Positions 26,207-35,282 of a stretch of 64,000 nucleotides of DNA are shown piece after piece (position 1 is the stretch's first letter; every line of letters begins with the position of its first letter). A program made the position numbers and the translations under genes. The notes under the pieces are model-generated. The model saw nothing but the letters and a program-made list of their open reading frames with translations. It made no database searches and was not told the DNA's origin. This DNA is from Candidatus Caenarcanales bacterium (GTDB taxonomy: Bacteria; Cyanobacteriota; Vampirovibrionia; LMEP-6097), in NCBI GenBank assembly GCA_013216135.1, contig JABSOS010000004.1, forward strand, positions 294,478 to 358,477, in the 5' to 3' direction.

Positions 26207-28030
26207 TTATTCACCTCTAGGTACAGCTAACTGTTTAGCTTCCTCAAGCATCTTCTCTGCCTGATCTTGATATTTATCAAGATCATCTATTCTGTTAAAG
26301 TTTCTAAAAGGAAAGTTCTTATTAATCTTATTCATAGAAATATCTGAAGTTTTTCTGATTTCTTCAAGCTTTTGCAAAAACTCTTTGCGTATTTGAAACT
26401 TTTGAGTATCTTTTTTTATCAACTGATTAATTTCAGGATTGAAATTAGGGTTTTCCTCAAACCAATTAAGGAAGTCAGCTTTTTCATATATCTCTAATTT
26501 CGATCTAGGGTCTAATTTCCAAAGACTGTGATGGATAGATATATCTAGAAATTTTTTATAATCATCTTGATTCTTTAAACTTGCAAGAAGCTTTTGTTTT
26601 GATGTCTTTGTTAATGAGTCGAATAAAAACTTTCGACTACCAAATCCTAATACTTGAAAGTCTTTGCTTTTTAATAAAAATTTTAAGGCTTTTATTTTAG
26701 ATTCTTCCGAGAATCTAGACATTTTTTCTAAAGAATAATTTTGTATAAATCTTTCTTCTATACTTTCATAACTATCAGACGAGCGAATAATATTTGCTAA
26801 TTCTTGGTGGTCAACATCAATCTCATTAAGAAACTTTATTCTTTGAATTAATTTTTGATGAGCCTTAAAGTCTATATGGTAAGCGTCTTGATTAGTTATA
26901 CATTCAATGATGTCAAAGAAAGACCTGTTCCAGAAATTATCTCCTGGAGGGTGTTCTAGGTAAGCAATGAGTTCTGTTTTTGCGTGTGAAAATTCATTAA
27001 GATATTCATTTGGGTCTGAGAAATAATATTCTTTAGGAGCGAGGAAACCTAAGTTGTTTATATTTTCTTCCCCATTATCTTCTATATATTGATTTTGAAA
27101 CTTGCCTAATACAGGGGTGAAGAAATTAGTGAAAATCTTATGCTCTAATTCATGTGCTATGACTGATTGTTCTTGGTCTATTCCATAGTTTCTTATATAG
27201 TTAGGTCGAGTAACAATGAAACTGGTTGCAAGCTTGTTATTCCATAGAGGGTTATTGGAATCTAATTCTGATCCATATTTCGCCGCATAAGAAACTCCTG
27301 CGATTGTGGCTTTATTATGTTTAGTCCAAAAAACATTATCGTTGAATTTAATTAAAACTACAGGAAAGTAATTAGAGATATCTATTTTTACTTTGTCTAA
27401 ATCATAGTTCTTATCTATAGGAGGGTGTTCATGGGTAACTAAAGAAGCAAAGCTCATTTCTTCTAAAAAAAGTTTTTTAAAATTAGAACTATTATTAATT
27501 AAATCTTGATAGAAATTAATATCGTTTTTATCAGGTGATGCCCCAAAAACTCTTTCTAGCTCTCCATAAAGTTCTTCTCTTTTTGTATCCCAAAGTTCAG
27601 CCCCTTGTTTTAAAAGTTCTTCATGGACTGTAGTAAAGTATGGAAACCTATTTTTTGCTTCTTCACTGATATCTTGAAATAACTCAGCTCCAGACTTGTC
27701 TCCATGTTTTAATAGGGCTGGAAAAACTAGATCACTATAAATCTTCGCTCCTGTAAGTAGATATTTTTCTCTTTTTAATGCTCTAGATTTGCCGTGTATC
27801 TTATCAAGCTTATGATCTATTTCTCGTATTCTTGGGTTCTTATTTTTTTTACCTTTTTGTGCTTTTAATTCTGCTCTTTTATATTTGAGATCTGCTTTTT
27901 CTGTTTTTAAAGCAGTTCTTGCATCTATAAATTCTGGGTCTTTACTTGCTAAATCTACATGAGCTTCTTTCTTTCCAGCCTTATATGCAGCTTCTCTTCT
28001 ATCTGTTGCTATAACTGCTTTAATTGACAT
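26207..28030 (-). CDS. Large protein with HELEH zinc-protease motif, unknown family
   Basis: A 607-residue protein. Residues 1-95 are basic and coiled-coil-like (RRELK-type Lys/Arg runs). Around residues 285-300 the sequence QSVIAHELEHKIFTNFF has the HExxH zinc-protease motif (His293, Glu294, His297); a third ligand may be a Glu in PNEYLNEFSHAKTELIAYLE about 50 residues on, as in gluzincins. The rest is helical. There is no signal peptide. The family is not recognised and catalysis is inferred from the motif alone. Confidence 0.6.
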   Translation of the reverse strand: MSIKAVIATDRREAAYKAGKKEAHVDLASKDPEFIDARTALKTEKADLKYKRAELKAQKGKKNKNPRIREIDHKLDKIHGKSRALKREKYLLTGAKIYSDLVFPALLKHGDKSGAELFQDISEEAKNRFPYFTTVHEELLKQGAELWDTKREELYGELERVFGASPDKNDINFYQDLINNSSNFKKLFLEEMSFASLVTHEHPPIDKNYDLDKVKIDISNYFPVVLIKFNDNVFWTKHNKATIAGVSYAAKYGSELDSNNPLWNNKLATSFIVTRPNYIRNYGIDQEQSVIAHELEHKIFTNFFTPVLGKFQNQYIEDNGEENINNLGFLAPKEYYFSDPNEYLNEFSHAKTELIAYLEHPPGDNFWNRSFFDIIECITNQDAYHIDFKAHQKLIQRIKFLNEIDVDHQELANIIRSSDSYESIEERFIQNYSLEKMSRFSEESKIKALKFLLKSKDFQVLGFGSRKFLFDSLTKTSKQKLLASLKNQDDYKKFLDISIHHSLWKLDPRSKLEIYEKADFLNWFEENPNFNPEINQLIKKDTQKFQIRKEFLQKLEEIRKTSDISMNKINKNFPFRNFNRIDDLDKYQDQAEKMLEEAKQLAVPRGE

Positions 28031-28149
28031 TTTACTTACTTAGCTAACCTATACAAATTAAAGAAAATATATTAACACATCTGCGTGTTTATCTTAAATT
28101 AAAACTATCTAATCATTTTTCCTGTATCATAAAATTTTAGGGTAGTTTT

Positions 28150-29592
28150 GTGGGACAAGAAGTTAAAAGTGCAAATTTTAGTGAAGAAGACTTTATCCTT
28201 TTTAAGGATAAGCTTAGAAAAGAGACCAGTATTTTAAAGAATTGGTTTGAAAATGATAATTTTGTTTCTGAAGAATTAACCTGTGGTTTAGAACTGGAAG
28301 CCTGGCTGGTAGATAAAGACTACTCAGCTTTAGCTGAAAACCAAAATTTCTTATCGAAAATTCAAAGTGATCTAGTAGATTCTGAGTTAGCTAAATTTAA
28401 CATTGAGCTTAATACTGTTCCACGCAAAGCAAAAGCAAATATGCTCAGTGCTTTTCATAGCGATCTTACTAATCTATGGCAGAGCTGTACTCAGTCAGCA
28501 GCTGAACTTGAAGCTAAATTATTAATGATAGGAATTCTCCCGACTTTAAGAGATGAGCAGTTAAATATGTCTCAAGTCTCGCCGATGCAGAGATACTTAG
28601 CACTCAATGAACAGGTTTTAAATCTAAGAGAAGGAAAGCCACTGCTAATAGATATTAAGAAAAAGGATGAACTTAATTTAAGTCATGATGATGTGATGCT
28701 TGAAGCAGCTGCAACTTCCTTGCAGATTCACTTACAGGTTCCACCTGCTAAAGCGAAGCGCTACTATAATGCAAGTCTCATCGCTTCAGCTTTAACCGTA
28801 GCTGCTGGTGCAAACTCACCTTATCTTTTTGGGAACGAGCTTTGGGAAGAAACTAGAATACCACTTTTTGAGCAAGCTGTTTCAGTGGCGAGCTTTAGGG
28901 ATAAAAAAGGACGTAATGTCGGTAGAGTTACTTTCGGTACTGATTATGAGCATAAATCACTTTTAGGTTTGTTTTTGGAAAATTTGGATGGTTATCCGAT
29001 ACTATTACCAGATGTCTCTAACTCACTTCCAGAGAAGCTTGCAAACTTGAGACTTCATAATGGTTGTATCTGGAGATGGAATCGACCTATTATCGGGGTT
29101 CACTCTTCACTGGACTCATTACCTAATTTAAGAATCGAGCATAGAGTTATTTCTGCTGGTCCGACTTTAAGTGATATTACGGCAAATATAGCTCTTTATT
29201 TAGGTTTAAGTCACTATCTGGCTAATTTAGAATTGGCTCCAGAAGAATTGCTTAGCTTCGAGCAAGTTAGAGAGAATTTTTATAGCTCAGCTAAAGATGG
29301 ACTTGATGCTGAAATTAAATGGTTAGATGGTGAAATATATAATATCGATAAATTATTATTAGGGAAACTTTTACCGGCTGCAAGAGAAGCTCTTTTAGAG
29401 CTTGAGATTGATTCAGAGGATATTGATAGATACTTCGATCAAATTTTAGTCGAGCGTGTCATTTCAAAACGAAATGGTTCTGCTTGGCAGAAAGCTTTTA
29501 TCGAAAAGAATGGGCAAGATTTTAAAGCTATGACTTCTGCTTATCATAGTATGCAAGAAGAAGATTTACCTGTTCATAAATGGAGTCTTTAA
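28150..29592 (+). CDS. GCS2-family carboxylate-amine ligase
   Basis: A 480-residue protein of the glutamate-cysteine ligase family 2. Seen: CGLELEAWLVD near the N-terminus (metal/ATP-binding Glu), the AATSLQIHLQVPPAKAKRYYNA helix, ANSPYLFGNELWEETRIPLFEQAV, and LRIEHRVISAGPTLSDITANIA. These match YbdK-like ATP-dependent amide ligases. A GTG start is used. The stop abuts the ATG of the next gene, an aspartoacylase-type hydrolase, suggesting they handle the same amide bond. Substrates are unknown; glutathione synthesis is not supported because no gshB is nearby. Confidence 0.85.
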   Translation: MGQEVKSANFSEEDFILFKDKLRKETSILKNWFENDNFVSEELTCGLELEAWLVDKDYSALAENQNFLSKIQSDLVDSELAKFNIELNTVPRKAKANMLSAFHSDLTNLWQSCTQSAAELEAKLLMIGILPTLRDEQLNMSQVSPMQRYLALNEQVLNLREGKPLLIDIKKKDELNLSHDDVMLEAAATSLQIHLQVPPAKAKRYYNASLIASALTVAAGANSPYLFGNELWEETRIPLFEQAVSVASFRDKKGRNVGRVTFGTDYEHKSLLGLFLENLDGYPILLPDVSNSLPEKLANLRLHNGCIWRWNRPIIGVHSSLDSLPNLRIEHRVISAGPTLSDITANIALYLGLSHYLANLELAPEELLSFEQVRENFYSSAKDGLDAEIKWLDGEIYNIDKLLLGKLLPAAREALLELEIDSEDIDRYFDQILVERVISKRNGSAWQKAFIEKNGQDFKAMTSAYHSMQEEDLPVHKWSL

Positions 29593-30594
29593 ATGAAATT
29601 ACATTGTTTTGATTCGCTGCCAGAAGGCTTTTTAGATGCTAAAGCTGAAGATCTTGAAAAGATTTTACCTGGTCCTAGTTTAATAAGTATTCCTGGAGAT
29701 GAAACTAAAGATCCTCTATTCCTTTCAGTATTGCTCCATGGTAATGAGACCACAGGTTTTTATGCTGTACAAAGGCTTCTAAAGGAATCTGAGGGTAAAT
29801 TAGCTCGCCCACTTTTACTGTTCGTTGGAAATATTAGCGCTGCTGCAAAGGCTTTGCGTCATCTGCCAGAGCAGCGTGATTATAATCGGATTTGGTCAGG
29901 AGGGCATTCTGCGGAGCAGAAACTTGCTACTGCTCTTTTAGAGAAGCTTCGTGAGTATAAGCTTTTCGCTGGAATTGATATTCATAATAATACTGGTAAT
30001 AATCCTTACTACGGTTGTATAAATTATTTGAAGCCTGAATTTTTAAACCTTGCTAGGGAATTTAGTTCTACCTTAGTTTATTTTATTAAGCCTGATTCTG
30101 TTTTGTCTATGGCACTCTCTAAGCTTTGTCCTGCAATTACTATCGAATGTGGGGTTTCTGGAGAAGAAGCTGGAATTGAATATGTTATGAATTTTATTAA
30201 GCACTGTATAGATTTAGAGGACTTAAGTTCTGAATATGCTACTGATGATTTGAATATCTACCACACAATTGGTCGTATTATTCTTCCTCAAGGAGCGACT
30301 TTAGGTTTTGGGGAAGATTTAGAGGATTTAGATTTTAGCTTTGTTCAAGACTTAGACCAATTAAACTTTCAAGATTTAGATCCAGGTACTGTTTTAGGTT
30401 GGCGGAATAACTTTGATCTTAAGTTATCAGTCCTAGATGAAAGTGGTGAGGATGTCTCTGATAAGTATATTGAATACCAAGGAAGGGAAATTACATTGCA
30501 ATCTAAGATTACTCCAGCGATGTTTACGCTTGATACTGAAGTGATACATCAGGATTGTTTAGGTTATGTCATGGAGCATTATTTAGTTAAGTAG
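29593..30594 (+). CDS. Succinylglutamate desuccinylase/aspartoacylase-family hydrolase
   Basis: A 333-residue M14-like zinc amidohydrolase. Zinc ligands are visible in LLHGNETTGFYAV (His, Glu) and GIDIHNNTGNNP (His); a catalytic Glu candidate is in TIECGVSGEEAG. It starts immediately after the GCS2 stop with no gap (TAAATG), so synthesis is coupled. The linked ligase and hydrolase suggest formation and removal of an amino-acyl or acyl-amide adduct. Confidence 0.85.
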   Translation: MKLHCFDSLPEGFLDAKAEDLEKILPGPSLISIPGDETKDPLFLSVLLHGNETTGFYAVQRLLKESEGKLARPLLLFVGNISAAAKALRHLPEQRDYNRIWSGGHSAEQKLATALLEKLREYKLFAGIDIHNNTGNNPYYGCINYLKPEFLNLAREFSSTLVYFIKPDSVLSMALSKLCPAITIECGVSGEEAGIEYVMNFIKHCIDLEDLSSEYATDDLNIYHTIGRIILPQGATLGFGEDLEDLDFSFVQDLDQLNFQDLDPGTVLGWRNNFDLKLSVLDESGEDVSDKYIEYQGREITLQSKITPAMFTLDTEVIHQDCLGYVMEHYLVK

Positions 30595-31534
30595 TAGGGC
30601 TATTTTCTTCTTCTGCAGAATCTGAATTTTCATCATCATTACTTTCTTCTTCATTATCTCCATCATCGGCACCCTCTTCTGAGTCTGCTGTGATTTCTAT
30701 TTGAATATCTTCTTTTATGATATTAAGTTTATCTGCAATTTTGTCTTTAAGTTCATCAGTCCAATCTTCATCTAGAAGGGCTTTTGCTACTGCTACTTTG
30801 AATTTATATCTTGCTCTTTGAGCTTTCTTTGCAATTTCTTTCTTATCTCCAGGTTTCCCTTTACCTCTAGGTTTTTTAGGTTTATCTCCTCTTGGTGGGT
30901 TTCCTTCATCATCTCCATCTGGTCCAGTTTCATTACCAGGTTCTCCTGGTGGTGTTGAATCGTCACCTTCTTCTCTTGGACCTTCACCATCGCCACCACG
31001 TGGACCTCTAGGTCCTCTCATTGTTTTAAGGTCGGCTGGTGGATTTATTACTGGTTCTTCTTCTGTTTGGAATTTTTTAGATAATTTACTTTTAGGAATT
31101 ATAACTAGTGGAAAAACAGCATCTATGTCTACTATGGAGATTGTACTGTCTTCTAGATCGTCACTGATACTGTTTATTGTGATTTCCTCTGGTGAAATAG
31201 CATCTTTAACTTTTTTACCATCAGTTCTTATGAACTTTAATTCTCGTCTTGCTTTTGATGGAGCTTTGAATTGATAGAAGCTGTTTAATAGCTCTAGCAC
31301 CGCTTCTCTTATGCTGGAGTATGTAGCTTCTTCTGTAAATTTACTTTTATCTATCTCAACTGTAGCGTTAACTGTGAACTTATTTTCTTCACTGAGTGTA
31401 TTAAACTTTCTTTCTATCCTTAAGTTAGGACTGACGCTTTTAATTTTTTCAAATTCTTCCATTGCTTTTGCAGGAAAAATTGTTAATAAGCTTATTAATA
31501 AAGATAAAACTAATATTGACTCTCTTCTTAGCAT
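30587..31534 (-). CDS. Secreted Gly/Pro-rich protein with collagen-like segment
   Basis: A 315-residue protein with a signal peptide (about residues 1-24, ending PAKA). A globular part of about 130 residues is followed by a Gly/Pro/charge-rich region (RGPRGPRGGDGEGPREEG, then PPGEPGNETGPDGDDEG) with collagen-like Gly-X-Y spacing in places, then a helical segment and an acidic Asp/Glu/Ser tail. It overlaps the convergent hydrolase gene by 8 nt. It is likely a cell-surface or extracellular protein; the function is unknown. TATAAA lies 7 nt before the ATG. Confidence 0.65.
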   Translation of the reverse strand: MLRRESILVLSLLISLLTIFPAKAMEEFEKIKSVSPNLRIERKFNTLSEENKFTVNATVEIDKSKFTEEATYSSIREAVLELLNSFYQFKAPSKARRELKFIRTDGKKVKDAISPEEITINSISDDLEDSTISIVDIDAVFPLVIIPKSKLSKKFQTEEEPVINPPADLKTMRGPRGPRGGDGEGPREEGDDSTPPGEPGNETGPDGDDEGNPPRGDKPKKPRGKGKPGDKKEIAKKAQRARYKFKVAVAKALLDEDWTDELKDKIADKLNIIKEDIQIEITADSEEGADDGDNEEESNDDENSDSAEEENSPTT

Positions 31535-31645
31535 GACTTTATTTATATTCCATGTATTTATTGCTTTTAATAAAAACTTGAATTAAAAACTTAGTCCAAA
31601 CGATCTACCTTTTACCAAATCTTAAAATACGGGTAAAATATAGAT

Positions 31646-32614
31646 GTGTTAATGGTATCGGATGAGCTGATAGATAAATCTAAGTTTGCGTATATTATTG
31701 TTGAAAAGCAAATAGATTCTTCTTTTAATATTGAACTTGCAAATCAAACTGCAAAGCGTTTACTTAACTTCGATAGATCTGAAGATAAGTCACTTGCAGC
31801 TTTAGCCGCAAAGAATAAAAATCTTGCTTGTTTAGTAGATATTATCGAACAGTTTGAAGCTACGAATACTGACTATAAGAGATACACACTTCAGTTAGGT
31901 AATGACCTTTATACTACTCACATTAGTAAGATTGATGAAAATCAGTATCTATTTGAGATTTTAAAAGAATATAAGCATGACATTAGTGAAATTAGTCATG
32001 AACTAAAAAGACCTATCCAAAACATTAAAACACTTACTGAGACTCTTTTGATGGGTGCAAAAGATAAGCCGGTAATGTGTGATAAGTTTCTTAATAATAT
32101 TAATGATGAGATTGATAGGCTTTCAGACTTAGTGAAGAACCTTCTTAAATTAAGTCAGCTAGGAGATTTAAGTACACTTATGTCTACTGCTGAATCTGAT
32201 TTGAGTGAGCTCACTCATAAAGCGAGTAAATCTTTTAAAGAGAAAGTAGAAACTAAATCTATTATGTTTGAGATGTTTTGTGATGGAGTGATTCCTAAGA
32301 AAATAGACTCTGATTTATATAATCATTTGATTACTAATCTTCTTGATAATGCTTTGAAATATAATGTGCCAGAAGGTTTTATAGATCTCTGTTTAACGAA
32401 GAAAGGTTTGAAGTTAAGAAACTCTAGTATTGGTGTTAAAGAAGAAGATGTAAATGAACTATTTAAGAAATTCTCTAGGTCAGCTTCTAGTGCTAGGATA
32501 GCTGGAACAGGCTTAGGTTTAACTATCGTAAAAGATATCTGTGATTTGTTTTCATGGAAAGCTTCAGCTACATGTTCAGAGGATAATGTCTTTGAAATTA
32601 ATATTGAATTTTAA
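31646..32614 (+). CDS. Sensor histidine kinase
   Basis: A 322-residue kinase. Residues 1-105 look like a divergent PAS domain. The H-box ISEISHELKRPIQNIKTL has the phospho-acceptor His118; the N-box is LITNLLDNALKYN (about 228-240); the G2 box is GTGLGLTIVKDI (287-298). There are no membrane segments, so it is cytoplasmic. GTG at 31646 lies 6 nt after a TAAAAT box; the ATG at 31652 is an alternative. It has no adjacent regulator; the regulator at 1153 is an unproven partner. Confidence 0.9.
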   Translation: MLMVSDELIDKSKFAYIIVEKQIDSSFNIELANQTAKRLLNFDRSEDKSLAALAAKNKNLACLVDIIEQFEATNTDYKRYTLQLGNDLYTTHISKIDENQYLFEILKEYKHDISEISHELKRPIQNIKTLTETLLMGAKDKPVMCDKFLNNINDEIDRLSDLVKNLLKLSQLGDLSTLMSTAESDLSELTHKASKSFKEKVETKSIMFEMFCDGVIPKKIDSDLYNHLITNLLDNALKYNVPEGFIDLCLTKKGLKLRNSSIGVKEEDVNELFKKFSRSASSARIAGTGLGLTIVKDICDLFSWKASATCSEDNVFEINIEF

Positions 32615-32631
32615 GTTCAAAACAAACTAAC

Positions 32632-33384
32632 TCATTCGAAATTTCTACCAGTACAGGTTAAGCCAAGCACCCTTTCTACAGGAAAGCCATTATCTATAAG
32701 TAATTTACTTAAGTTTACTATAGTGTTTCCGGTAGTGCTGATGTCATCTATTATTAAAATTATATTCTCTCTACTACTAGAGATTTTTTCTATGAGTGGC
32801 TTGTAGCTTAGGTTAAATTTAAAGGCTTCATTAAGTTCCTCTTTCCTCTCTTCTGAGTTTAGTTTAAAGAGAGCTTCAGTATTTTTAGTTCTCAAAAAAA
32901 GATCTTTGAGTAATACGATTTTATTTTCAGATTTTCTTTTTAATAAAAACTTATGAAAATATATGGCTATTAACTCTGCTTGATTATAGTTCCTTAAGTT
33001 AAACTTCTCTAAGCTAATAGGAACATAACTTATGTAAATGTTTCTATTAATTTTACTGTTAAATAAATATATTAAGAACTCTGATAGTGCGAGTCCCCAA
33101 AAATAAGCTAGCTCAACATGATTATTTTTTAAGTCTAGAATTAATTTTCGAATTAGCTTGTCAGAATATTGAAATAGAAAGTAGATCTTCATTTCAGAAT
33201 CTATATTTTGAAAAGTTTTTAAATTAATCCAAGCTGATTGTAACTTTATGCAATCTTTACAGATAAATAAGTACTTTTCTGTGATTTTACTTTTACACTT
33301 TTTACAAAGTCTATAGCTGATAAGACCAAGAAATTTTTCAAGTATTTTAAAAACATATAGCCTTAGCTTTATCCCAAATCGCAC
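32632..33384 (-). CDS. comF: ComF-family phosphoribosyltransferase-like protein
   Basis: A 250-residue protein with an N-terminal zinc-ribbon (CKKCKSKITEKYLFICKDC) and a C-terminal PRPP-binding loop IILIIDDISTTGNTIVNL, the ComFC layout. ComF proteins take part in DNA uptake or processing. A GTG start is likely. No other competence gene is adjacent, although the Tad pilus is a pilus system in the same window. Confidence 0.88.
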   Translation of the reverse strand: MRFGIKLRLYVFKILEKFLGLISYRLCKKCKSKITEKYLFICKDCIKLQSAWINLKTFQNIDSEMKIYFLFQYSDKLIRKLILDLKNNHVELAYFWGLALSEFLIYLFNSKINRNIYISYVPISLEKFNLRNYNQAELIAIYFHKFLLKRKSENKIVLLKDLFLRTKNTEALFKLNSEERKEELNEAFKFNLSYKPLIEKISSSRENIILIIDDISTTGNTIVNLSKLLIDNGFPVERVLGLTCTGRNFE

Positions 33385-33443
33385 ATATCTTAAGTTAACT
33401 TAAATTTACTCGTAAATAGAAAAATGCAGTGCTTTTACTATAT

Positions 33444-34214
33444 TTAAGCCATCTCGAGTTTTTGTAGTTTCTCGAATTCTTTTTCTTTTTCGATTTGGAT
33501 TTTGTGTTCCCTATCTCCATTGATACCTTTAAGACGAGTAGCTAGGCAGTGACAAGCTTCTGCTCTTCCATAGCAGGTAAGAATATCTTCAGGTTCAATA
33601 ATAGTATCTGCTTTTGGGACACCTATAAATAGTGAGTCATCTTCTGTAGGTACTCTACTAATAGATAAAACTAAAGTTCCTTCTTTATCGAGTTTTAGTT
33701 CTTGAAGGCTTTTTCCAACCATCCAGCTTTTATTTTTGACATAGATTTTAGAAATAATGAAACCTTTACTCACTCCTAGAATTTCTTCATAATCACATAA
33801 GAATGTTTGGTAATTTTTATTCATAAAATTTGCTGTGATCTTTTTTAGAACTGAATAAAATGCTTTTGATCTAGCGAGTATGAACATAATAATTAAACCG
33901 ATTACAAGTAAAACAATCTTTTCAATCAATATTTTTTGGCTATTATCTAGGAAAGTTAAAATCAATGTAGCCATAGATGTCGTAATCCCCACATTCCCAA
34001 TGATCATCATAGTCGTGATAATTTTTCTTCTCACTGGGGAATTCACCACTGACTCAGCTTCTGAAGTGGTATAACCAATTCCGAAAAAAGCAGAAATTGC
34101 CTGGAATGATGCAATTTCACTAGATAATCCGGTTAATTCAAGCAAGCTAGCGCCGATTCTCACAACAGTAAGTGAGGTTAGGATAATGAAGAAAAGACCT
34201 AATAGTGGGAGCAT
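33444..34214 (-). CDS. Membrane protein with TrkA-C (RCK-C) domain
   Basis: A 256-residue protein with three N-terminal membrane segments (about 1-25, 60-85, 92-112) and a cytoplasmic TrkA-C domain (YVKNKSWMVGKSLQELKLDKEGTLVLSISR, then DTIIEPEDILTCYG). This topology fits proteins thought to sense ions or nucleotides at the membrane. A TATACT box lies 9 nt before the ATG. The specific role is unknown. Confidence 0.75.
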   Translation of the reverse strand: MLPLLGLFFIILTSLTVVRIGASLLELTGLSSEIASFQAISAFFGIGYTTSEAESVVNSPVRRKIITTMMIIGNVGITTSMATLILTFLDNSQKILIEKIVLLVIGLIIMFILARSKAFYSVLKKITANFMNKNYQTFLCDYEEILGVSKGFIISKIYVKNKSWMVGKSLQELKLDKEGTLVLSISRVPTEDDSLFIGVPKADTIIEPEDILTCYGRAEACHCLATRLKGINGDREHKIQIEKEKEFEKLQKLEMA

Positions 34215-34326
34215 TTATATTAAAGTATAATCGCTGTCCGAGGTTAATATCTTCGATTTATTAGAACTAATTAATTTTTTTTGATAAATTCTCTATGCTA
34301 TTGTGAATTCTATAGTTGTTTAATAT

Positions 34327-35280
34327 ATGCCAGCCTTTACTTCTACTTTATGGGGAGCAGCTTTAGCTGCACGTATTTCAGCGAAAAAGCCTGATTTTGT
34401 AAATTCATATATTATTAATCCAAAAAATAATAATGAATTAGTTGCTGATGAAGCTGAAGGTAAGAAGATGATTGAGGTTTTTCATAGGGCGCCTGATCTT
34501 TTCTATGAAAAAGTTTCTGAGTGTGACATGAGTGAGAATAATGAGATTAAATTTATCAATTCAAAAGATTTGAATTCTAGTATCTGTGTTGATTATTTTA
34601 GATTTTGGTCACAGGGAACTAAGTTGATTATTGAGGACTTATTTAAAAGGTCTCAAGCTGATTTAGAAGAAGTTTATCCTAAATTGAAAGAAATATTTGA
34701 AGATATAAGGATAAATATTCATTTCGTCGATAGTTTAGTCTTTGCTTTACATGAATTAGCTCAAAATGTCGGCAATGCTCATAAGTATAATTATTTTCAA
34801 AATATTGCTTTAATAGCAAGAGATCAGAATTTAAATTCTATTTTTTTGAGAGATGAAAATGGTTCTTATAATATCTATATTCAACCATCTGATTTGGATT
34901 TATTGAGAAAGAAGAAGCTTTCACAAGAGAGTATTGATTTAATTCATTTCTCCATAGAAAGTGAACTTTTAAAGAATTACGCATCAATTTTAGCTGAAAG
35001 AAAATCAGGCTTTTCTATTCAAAAATCTGATGCTCGCATGATGAATGCAGTGATTAATTTAGAAATGCTTAATGCTCTAGAAGAAAAATATAATTCGAAT
35101 AATCTTAATTCAAATTTTGCAAGGATTATGAAGCGAAAATTACATAAGATTAAATCTAAAGCTCTCAAGGAATTGAATCAACAAATTCATTTTGAAAGTG
35201 AGATTAGAAGAGCTATGCAGTATAGTAAAAGAGAAAGATTGCTAAAGGTTTTTAATAGAGGTGATATTAAGGAGATTTAG
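34327..35280 (+). CDS. Unknown helical protein
   Basis: A 317-residue soluble protein beginning PAFTSTLWGAALAARIS. A VFALHELAQNVGNAHKYN segment (about 140-157) resembles a His-kinase or HE-containing helix but has no second zinc motif. The C-terminus is very basic (KRKLHKIKSKALKE, YSKRERLLKVF). TATAGT lies 10 nt before the ATG. It converges on the next gene with a 2-nt gap. Not recognised. Confidence 0.55.
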   Translation: MPAFTSTLWGAALAARISAKKPDFVNSYIINPKNNNELVADEAEGKKMIEVFHRAPDLFYEKVSECDMSENNEIKFINSKDLNSSICVDYFRFWSQGTKLIIEDLFKRSQADLEEVYPKLKEIFEDIRINIHFVDSLVFALHELAQNVGNAHKYNYFQNIALIARDQNLNSIFLRDENGSYNIYIQPSDLDLLRKKKLSQESIDLIHFSIESELLKNYASILAERKSGFSIQKSDARMMNAVINLEMLNALEEKYNSNNLNSNFARIMKRKLHKIKSKALKELNQQIHFESEIRRAMQYSKRERLLKVFNRGDIKEI

Positions 35281-35282
35281 CT

